A stretch of DNA of 55,148 nt from Lachnospiraceae bacterium. GTDB lineage: Bacteria; Bacillota; Clostridia; Lachnospirales; Lachnospiraceae. This document shows, one piece after another, positions 50,075-55,148 of this stretch. The stretch is taken from positions 1 to 55,148 of the forward strand of contig JAFUMV010000085.1 in assembly GCA_017482485.1 (NCBI GenBank). Reading direction: 5' to 3'. Made by a program: the position numbers and the translations under genes. How positions within the stretch are numbered: position 1 is the first letter of the stretch; every line of letters starts with the position of its first letter. The notes beneath the pieces are model-generated. The model ran no database searches. It was not told where the DNA came from and saw only the letters and a program-made list of their open reading frames with translations.

Positions 50075-50857
50075 ATGCTGCTGCCTGAAAACATAACCTG
50101 CGGTTACTGGAACTGTTCCGAGTTCGACACCCTTACACACTCTCCCAAAAGAATTACCGCCAAATTTGAAATAGAGTATTATCTTTCTAATGGACAGACC
50201 ACCATGGCGGATGATAAAGCCTACCAGATCAGGGCAGATCATATTCAGATTGCCAAACCGGGACAGGTGCGCCACTCCATTCTCCCCTTTACCACCATGT
50301 TTTTAAAATTTACTGCGGAGGGCGCGCTTTGTGATGAACTGATGAATGCTCCGGAATATTTTAAAGCCTGCCATGCCCCTGAGATCAAAGCACTGCTTAA
50401 GGAAATCATTCTGCTGCAGGAAACAATCTCCCAGAATTCCCTGCAGTTTTACTCGAAACTTCTGGCTCTGCTTTCGCTGATTCTGGAAGATTCCCGGATT
50501 TCGCAGACCCAAAATGCACGGGATTATCAGATTGTTGCAGATGCACAGGCTTACATGACACAGCATTTTTCTGAAAACATACACTTAAACGACATTGCGG
50601 CCTCCGCCAACTTAAGCCCTACTTATTTTCACAATATTTTTTCTACCTTATGTGGCATGTCTCCCCATGCATATCTGACAGATTATCGCATAAAAAAAGC
50701 CAAAGAAATGCTCTGGCACAGTGAAAACAGCATCTGCTGCATAGCCGAAGCATGCGGTTTCGGCTGCCAGCAATACATGAATCAGGTATTTAAGAAAAAT
50801 ATGGGCATTGCGCCGGGACAATATCGAAAGCAGATGAAGCAGAATTATTTGTTGTAG
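50075..50857 (+). CDS. AraC-family regulator divergent from the DUF5107 gene
   Basis: A 260-residue cytoplasmic regulator. The N-terminal part is a cupin-type sensor (ITAKFEIEYYLSNGQ; DHIQIAKPGQVRHS). The C-terminal AraC domain shows LNDIAASANLSPTYFHNIFS and ICCIAEACGFGCQQYMNQVF. GAGG precedes the ATG. It is likely to control the DUF5107 gene across the short divergent gap, the same layout as the other two AraC genes. Confidence 0.87.
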   Translation: MLLPENITCGYWNCSEFDTLTHSPKRITAKFEIEYYLSNGQTTMADDKAYQIRADHIQIAKPGQVRHSILPFTTMFLKFTAEGALCDELMNAPEYFKACHAPEIKALLKEIILLQETISQNSLQFYSKLLALLSLILEDSRISQTQNARDYQIVADAQAYMTQHFSENIHLNDIAASANLSPTYFHNIFSTLCGMSPHAYLTDYRIKKAKEMLWHSENSICCIAEACGFGCQQYMNQVFKKNMGIAPGQYRKQMKQNYLL

Positions 50858-50863
50858 GAGAGC

Positions 50864-50904
50864 AAAAACGGGGCGGTCAAATCTACCTGACACGCCCTGT
50901 TTTT
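50864..50904. terminator. bidirectional terminator between AraC and the Rpn nuclease gene
   Basis: AAAAACGGGGCG (50864-50875) pairs with CGCCCTGTTTTT (50893-50904) over 12 bp with one G-U; TCA/TGA extends it inside. Confidence 0.8.
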
Positions 50905-50910
50905 CTGTAT

Positions 50911-52038
50911 TCACTTTTTCGTCCGCTCATCCAGCGCTTTTTGTAAAGCCGCGATAATTGCGTCCTTCTCTGCAAGCTTCACTCGATCCTGCTCCATCTT
51001 CACTCGGTTTTCTTCGAGCTTCACTCGGTTCTCTTCGAGCTTCGCTTGATCCTGCTCCATCCTCACTCGGTTTTCTTCGAGCTTCACTCGGTTCTCTTCG
51101 AGCTTCACTTGATCCTGCTCTATCTTCGCACGATTTGCTTCGATTTCTTTCTGCTGTTCTTCAACCATATATTTCACTGTATTGCGATCCAACTCGCGCA
51201 GTTCTTCCGAAAATATTCCCATAATCTGCTCCGTATTCTGACACATGTTATACAGTGTCTGATACATGGCCTTGAACTCCGGATAAAGCGTAATCAATTC
51301 AACGATTCTTTCCGGTCTGTCTTCGCTCAAAAATGTCAGCCACGCCTCCAATTTGTTCTTTATAGTTTTATTCTGCATAGACTTTTTGAAATTGTCAAGG
51401 GGGATCATTATGTACTCCTGCAATAGATCCATGTCCAGCCCCGTATCAAATTCCTGCCTTGCGCGATGCAGATAAATATCGGGAAATTTTTTAAACTTTA
51501 AAGGGCTGGTTTCATAAATTACAATCAAAAACACGGTCTTTATATCGCGGTAGGAAAATTCCTTCAGCTTCTGTTCCCTCACCCTTTTGTACTGTCGCAG
51601 CAGTAAATCCGCAGAATAGCAAGCGCATCTCGGTCCGGAGAACATGTATCCGATTTTCTGGACCTCCACATTCGCAAGTGAGCCGTCCTCCAGCTCCACC
51701 ACGATATCCGTGACCAGCAGGCTGGTTTCATCAGCGATCCGTGTGTTGTCATTTTGCAGAATCTTAACGATCTTCACATTCTTATTCAGAACTGTGCATA
51801 GAAAATCTTCAAGACGTGATCGGTCCGCTTCCGGATTCATGACTTCCTTGAAAAAAGCGTCATACATCACCTTGATCCCTCTGTTTCCGCAGCAAAAATT
51901 TAAAAAATTCTCCTGCGCCTCCTGATTCCAGGACTCATACATTGCCGATAATGTTTTGTTTTCCCGGATTTCCTCCAGCAGTTCTTCCTTTTCCCGAATC
52001 ATCGGAAAATGCACTTTCAGTTTGTTCGTTTGTACCAT
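50911..52038 (-). CDS. Rpn-family PD-(D/E)XK nuclease with a C-terminal coiled coil
   Basis: A 375-residue protein of the recombination-promoting nuclease (Rpn, also called PD-(D/E)XK nuclease family transposase) group. The nuclease core is at residues 50-130, with YDAFFKEVMNP, DIVVELEDG (Asp111) and NVEVQK (Glu125 and Gln127). The C-terminal 100 residues are a heptad coiled coil of near-identical units (KLEENRVKLEENRVRMEQ). Rpn proteins of E. coli cut DNA and have been linked to anti-phage defence, but the role here is not shown. The start has GGAAGG nine bases upstream. It stands alone between a terminator and an empty 566-base gap. Confidence 0.8.
   Translation of the reverse strand: MVQTNKLKVHFPMIREKEELLEEIRENKTLSAMYESWNQEAQENFLNFCCGNRGIKVMYDAFFKEVMNPEADRSRLEDFLCTVLNKNVKIVKILQNDNTRIADETSLLVTDIVVELEDGSLANVEVQKIGYMFSGPRCACYSADLLLRQYKRVREQKLKEFSYRDIKTVFLIVIYETSPLKFKKFPDIYLHRARQEFDTGLDMDLLQEYIMIPLDNFKKSMQNKTIKNKLEAWLTFLSEDRPERIVELITLYPEFKAMYQTLYNMCQNTEQIMGIFSEELRELDRNTVKYMVEEQQKEIEANRAKIEQDQVKLEENRVKLEENRVRMEQDQAKLEENRVKLEENRVKMEQDRVKLAEKDAIIAALQKALDERTKK
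50975..51142. repeat. eight 21-bp coding tandem repeats with a 63-bp higher order
   Basis: Eight units of 21 bp (AGCTTCACTCGGTTCTCTTC type) run in register, each one heptad of the coiled coil of the Rpn protein. Units 1-3 and 4-6 form near-identical 63-bp blocks, and a partial third follows, so the array grew by duplication of three-unit blocks. Confidence 0.88.
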
Positions 52039-52338
52039 AAGCAGATACCTTCCTTGTATTAAAATAAAATAAAAAATTTGAACATTCCCCGATAACAGGG
52101 ATGTGAATAAATTGACCTGCAGTCTCCCTGACTGCCTGGTAAGATAAACTCGGATTCCGTATTGACGGATTCAAGATATGCTAAGCGTAGCACAAAGAAA
52201 GTCCTGACACAAGCAAATTTCAAACTTTGAGAAAATATTTAGGAAATTTATACAAATTATTGATGCTCTGGCTGTAGAAAATATATAAAATATTCGTTTT
52301 TGTAAAAGATAAAAATAGAAATAAGAATCATAAAAATC
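52039..52338. other. gene-free gap
   Basis: I see no credible gene here. The sequence is AT-rich, with only short inverted repeats (CCGT/ACGG near 52160). It presumably holds the promoter of the minus-strand Rpn gene, but no convincing boxes stand out. Confidence 0.5.
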
Positions 52339-52367
52339 TTGACATTTTCAAAAGGACACCGTATTAT
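52339..52367 (+). promoter_or_regulatory. promoter of the GH32 gene
   Basis: TTGACA (52339-52344), exactly 17 bases and TATTAT (52362-52367). Transcription would start near 52374, just before the first operator, with a leader of about 230 bases. A weaker second set, TTGAAA (52550-52555) with TATATA 18 bases later, lies close to the start codon. Confidence 0.75.
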
Positions 52368-52378
52368 TTTTATAAATA

Positions 52379-52390
52379 TGTAACGTTTCA
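52379..52390. promoter_or_regulatory. LacI-type operator 1
   Basis: TGTAACGTTTCA, a CG-centred near-palindrome typical of LacI/GalR or CcpA-like sites, a few bases downstream of the predicted transcription start. It is the reverse complement of operator 2. Confidence 0.6.
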
Positions 52391-52436
52391 TGTGTGTACG
52401 GCATTCAGTTAGTGCACATATTATTTTGTAAGTTTA

Positions 52437-52448
52437 TGAAACGTTACA
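52437..52448. promoter_or_regulatory. LacI-type operator 2
   Basis: TGAAACGTTACA, an exact reverse complement of operator 1, 58 bases further on. A pair at this spacing could support loop-forming repression of the GH32 gene. Confidence 0.6.
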
Positions 52449-52605
52449 CGTCAAAAAAGGGCGCCGTTGTTCAGGCCGGGAAGGATTCGCGGCAGTACAC
52501 GAGTCTGCGGCATGATCCGCATTTTCCTGCGTCCTACGGGCGGCCCGGTTTGAAATCAGCATGGGATATTTGGTATATATAATCTATCTTACGAGGTGAT
52601 ATTTT
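52449..52605 (+). other. structured leader of the GH32 transcript
   Basis: A GC-richer stretch than the flanks. GGCCGGG (52476-52482) could pair with the CCCGG at about 52544, and GCGG/CCGC forms an inner hairpin near 52507-52520. I recognise no known riboswitch. An open reading frame from 52394 to 52582 lacks a ribosome binding site. Confidence 0.35.
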
Positions 52606-54987
52606 ATGTTTTTAAGAAAGTTTCTGTCTCTCCCTCTGACGAGCCTACTGCTGGCGGCGCTGCTGACGGCAGCAGCAGGCTGTAAAAGTAATCCGGAAAA
52701 GGATCTGCTGCTGCATCTCACTTTTGACGAGGGCGCTGGTACCACAATCGCGGATGCCTCCGGTACCGCGGGCACGGCGGAGGTTTCCTATCTCTTCACA
52801 CAGACCGTTTTTAACACCGCACAGGACCCCCAGTGGCGTGATAGCGGTGTGGAAGGCGGCTGCCTTCTGTTCGACGGCTGTTCCAATGCAATCCGCTTTG
52901 ATCCCGAGGTGCTGTGTGTGGAGGGCGATGCTTTTACCATCAGTGCATGGGTTGCCCCCCGCGCCTTTGAATATGATAATCCCAACGCTGCCTCTAAAGG
53001 GGAGGAACAACTGACTGCCATTGTGGGGCAATATCAAAAGGAGAAAAATCAGGGATTCCTGCTGGGTTATCAGCGGTTCGGCAGACTTTGCTTTCAGGTA
53101 GGCACAGGAGAAGACTGGCTCACCCTGTGGACGGATGACAGCCGGCTGGAAAAGTATCAGTGGAATCATGTAGCTGCCGTGTTTGATGGTAAGGCGGGCA
53201 CCATGACGCTGTATCTCAACGGAAGTGTTGTGGGAACGAAGTCCATCTCTGCCGGCAGTAAGATCGCGCCTGCGCAGAATGAGGATCTGATGGTGGGCAA
53301 AAATGCCCACGCAAATGCCAGCGCTGCCGGCAGCTACAATATGTTCAGCGGTCTCATGGATGAGCTGAAGCTATACAGACGGGTGCTGTCTTCGGAAGAA
53401 CTGATCTCAGCCGAGGCACCTGAAATTGCCTATGAGGATATTTCCCTTCAGAATGTTCTGACGGAGGATATTTACAAGACCCAATATCATGGCGGTCCTT
53501 ACCAGCACTGGATGAACGAACCTCATGCGCCCATGTACTACAATGGAATGTACCATCTGTTCTTCCAGCAAAATATGGTGGGAACCTATTGGCGCAACAT
53601 CTGCTGGGGGCATCTGGTCAGCGAAGATCTGGTGAACTGGAGACCCGTAAAGGAAGCCATTACACCGACCGAAAATTCGGTTGTTCCTGACGGCGTGTGG
53701 TCCGGCTGTTCGGTAATGGATACAAACGGCGTGCCGCTGCTGTTCTTTACCGCAGGCAATGACAGTTTTGCAGAGGAAGGGATGGTCTCCAATCAGAATA
53801 TCGGTGTTGCGTATCCTGTTGACCTGAACGATCCCGAGCTTACGGACTGGGTCATCTATCCGGAACTGGCTGTCGAACAGAAGAGCGGTCAGGGCAGATC
53901 CGGTGAATTCCGTGACCCCCACATTTGGAAGGAAGAAGACAGCTGGTTCATGCTGGTCTGCTCCGGCAGTACCAGAACAACCGGCGGAACCGCCCTGCTG
54001 TATGAAACTAAAACCCTGGAACTGCGCGATGACGGAACCATCGACATGAACTGGATCTATCGCGGACCTGTTTTCGAAATGGAGGATCCACCCATTACAT
54101 ACGGAACCAGCTGGGAACTGCCGATCCTGCTTCCTTTGACCAACGAAGCGAAAACTTTGGAGAAATATGTATTTATTTTCTCCCCGGCACCAGCCAATAT
54201 CGGAGATAATAAGATCTACTATTACCTGGGAGACTTCGATCCGGAAACCGGAAAGTTTACACCGGACGCTGGATTTGAAGAACCTGCACTGCTGGACTAC
54301 GGCAGTAATGTATTCACCGGTCCCAGCGCATTTCAGGACCCCGTCAGTGAAAACACTTACCTGTTCAGCATCATGCAGGATCAGCGCAAAAGCACTGAGG
54401 AGGGTGCGTCCGGTTGGGCCAACTGCGTGGGACTGACCAGACGAATCTGGCTGAACGATGTAGGCACGGATCTTAAAATGGAGCCTGTAGAGGCACTTCA
54501 TGGGCTGGAGGGAGCCCCTCTGATCAGCGACAGTGATATGACACTGGAAGAAGCGAACGAGGCGCTCAAAGCAGCGGATGAAGATATGTATTATCTGCGT
54601 CTGCGCGCAGATGTTTCACAGGCAGAGAAATTCAGCATCAATCTGAAGTCCAACGGTCAGCTGGATGGCACTACCATCACCTACAACCATGCAAACGCCA
54701 CTATCACTGCCAATACCAGCAACCGGGGTTCGGCGGCAGGCATTGCCTCTGCTATTGGCCCGCTGTCGATGGACGGTGATGAGCTCGTCCTGGAGATTTA
54801 CGTTGACAGATCCCTGGTTGAGGCCTTCTTCAATGACACCAAGTCCATCAGTGTCCGCTCCTATAGCGCATTTGATTCCAGAGACATTTTTCTTGAATCA
54901 GAAGGTGTGGTTCAAATTGAAGAGCTGTACCTGGCACCCATGAACTCTATCTATGAAAAAGCTCCGGAAGGACCTGCAGAGGAATAA
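52606..54987 (+). CDS. GH32-family lipoprotein with an N-terminal LamG-like domain
   Basis: A 793-residue surface lipoprotein. The signal ends in the lipobox TAAAGC (Cys26). Residues 33-265 form a LamG/concanavalin-type sugar-binding domain (LLLHLTFDEGAG; MDELKLYRRVLSSEEL). The five-bladed GH32 domain follows from about 290 and the beta-sandwich from about 590. GH32 enzymes split fructans or sucrose. Here the nucleophile motif reads HWMNEPHAP (Glu305) rather than the usual WMNDPNG; RDP is kept (Asp437), and the acid/base Glu504 lies in SWELP without the usual Cys. GAGGTG precedes the ATG. It has a strong promoter and two operators, with no other fructan genes in view. Confidence 0.88.
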   Translation: MFLRKFLSLPLTSLLLAALLTAAAGCKSNPEKDLLLHLTFDEGAGTTIADASGTAGTAEVSYLFTQTVFNTAQDPQWRDSGVEGGCLLFDGCSNAIRFDPEVLCVEGDAFTISAWVAPRAFEYDNPNAASKGEEQLTAIVGQYQKEKNQGFLLGYQRFGRLCFQVGTGEDWLTLWTDDSRLEKYQWNHVAAVFDGKAGTMTLYLNGSVVGTKSISAGSKIAPAQNEDLMVGKNAHANASAAGSYNMFSGLMDELKLYRRVLSSEELISAEAPEIAYEDISLQNVLTEDIYKTQYHGGPYQHWMNEPHAPMYYNGMYHLFFQQNMVGTYWRNICWGHLVSEDLVNWRPVKEAITPTENSVVPDGVWSGCSVMDTNGVPLLFFTAGNDSFAEEGMVSNQNIGVAYPVDLNDPELTDWVIYPELAVEQKSGQGRSGEFRDPHIWKEEDSWFMLVCSGSTRTTGGTALLYETKTLELRDDGTIDMNWIYRGPVFEMEDPPITYGTSWELPILLPLTNEAKTLEKYVFIFSPAPANIGDNKIYYYLGDFDPETGKFTPDAGFEEPALLDYGSNVFTGPSAFQDPVSENTYLFSIMQDQRKSTEEGASGWANCVGLTRRIWLNDVGTDLKMEPVEALHGLEGAPLISDSDMTLEEANEALKAADEDMYYLRLRADVSQAEKFSINLKSNGQLDGTTITYNHANATITANTSNRGSAAGIASAIGPLSMDGDELVLEIYVDRSLVEAFFNDTKSISVRSYSAFDSRDIFLESEGVVQIEELYLAPMNSIYEKAPEGPAEE

Positions 54988-55007
54988 GAAAAAGAATTAC
55001 TTGATTG

Positions 55008-55148
55008 ATCGAGTAGGAGGCGGTGACTAACCGCCGTCCTCTCACAACACCGGACATACGGTTCACGTATCCGGCGTTTTCAATAGTTGACGTGCATAGA
55101 CTGATATGCTGTGGCTAAATCATAAAAGCCCCAGTGTATCAGTCTTTC
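55008..55148 (-). mobile_element. 3' end of a group II intron (domains V and VI)
   Basis: Read on the minus strand. Domain V: CGCCGG and CCGGTG form the lower stem (with one G-U), ATACG/CGTAT the upper stem, separated by the typical two-base bulge (GU). Domain VI: GAGAGGA and TCCT-A-CTC form a stem around GGCGGT/ACCGCC, leaving one bulged A (plus-strand 55014), the expected branch-point seven bases from the 3' end. The intron ends in AT at 55008. The element continues past the window edge. Confidence 0.85.
55080..55148 (-). CDS. C-terminus of the group II intron reverse transcriptase/maturase (partial)
   Basis: The last 22 codons of a reading frame that enters from the window edge, ending LATAYQSMHVNY and a TGA a few bases before intron domain V. 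The other two minus frames close within a few codons. Position inside domain IV just before domain V is where the intron-encoded reverse transcriptase/maturase ends. The piece is too short for motifs, so the assignment rests on context. Confidence 0.65.
   Translation of the reverse strand, partial: ERLIHWGFYDLATAYQSMHVNY

Noticed and set aside
52394-52582. 62-residue leader open reading frame before GH32
   Set aside because: It starts at a GTG without a ribosome binding site and overlaps operator 2; no conserved features.
53407-54501. 364-residue open frame on the minus strand
   Set aside because: Antisense of the GH32 gene, which has a clear domain structure, signal peptide and ribosome binding site.

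Overview
The window reads as a chromosomal stretch of a Gram-positive anaerobe of the Clostridia, most probably family Lachnospiraceae. The grounds are gene content and style: a secretin-less Tad pilus operon with a Flp1-type pilin and a DUF5702 protein, a BofA remnant of the sporulation machinery, YaaL/DUF2508, a TSCPD (TIGR03905) protein, Lpl-type sugar transporters without their own ATPase, strong AGGAGG ribosome binding sites, and frequent TTG/GTG starts. The species cannot be named from sequence alone. No rRNA, tRNA or CRISPR array was seen.

Layout. 1-12 kb is housekeeping: a PAP2 phosphatase, a GH42 beta-galactosidase, a short-type S-adenosylhomocysteine hydrolase with a small unknown partner, a VanZ-like protein, a D-2-hydroxyacid dehydrogenase, glucose-6-phosphate isomerase, a membrane protein, a TSCPD protein followed by MurG, and a HIT protein overlapping a rhomboid protease. 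12-21 kb is one minus-strand Tad operon: TadZ-TadA-TadB-TadC-Flp1-DUF5702-TadE-TadV-TadE-like, closed by an FHA protein. Its TadC carries an extra external Ig-like (aBig-type) region. 21-31 kb holds BofA and YaaL in divergent order, a TPR/ATPase-like protein with 33-bp coding repeats followed by glgB, an ECF sigma/anti-sigma pair, a ferritin-like protein, a membrane protein with an HD phosphohydrolase, and a deleted, frameshifted GDPD pseudogene.

31-52 kb is a carbohydrate-use region. A minus-strand run encodes a lipoprotein, two permeases, GH16, SGNH esterase and polysaccharide deacetylase. It is followed by three repeats of one layout: a minus-strand enzyme (beta-helix protein, GH31, DUF5107-TPR) back to back with a plus-strand AraC regulator, each unit closed by a hairpin terminator. 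All enzymes here lack signal peptides, so the likely logic is import of a substituted oligosaccharide, removal of acyl groups and cleavage inside the cell. After an Rpn-type nuclease comes a separate GH32 lipoprotein, with a near-consensus promoter and two LacI-type operators. The window ends inside a minus-strand group II intron, whose domains V and VI and maturase C-terminus are visible 20 bp past the GH32 stop.

Smaller signals are intergenic hairpin repeats shared between distant sites, and an operon-internal stem-loop between the binding-protein and permease genes.
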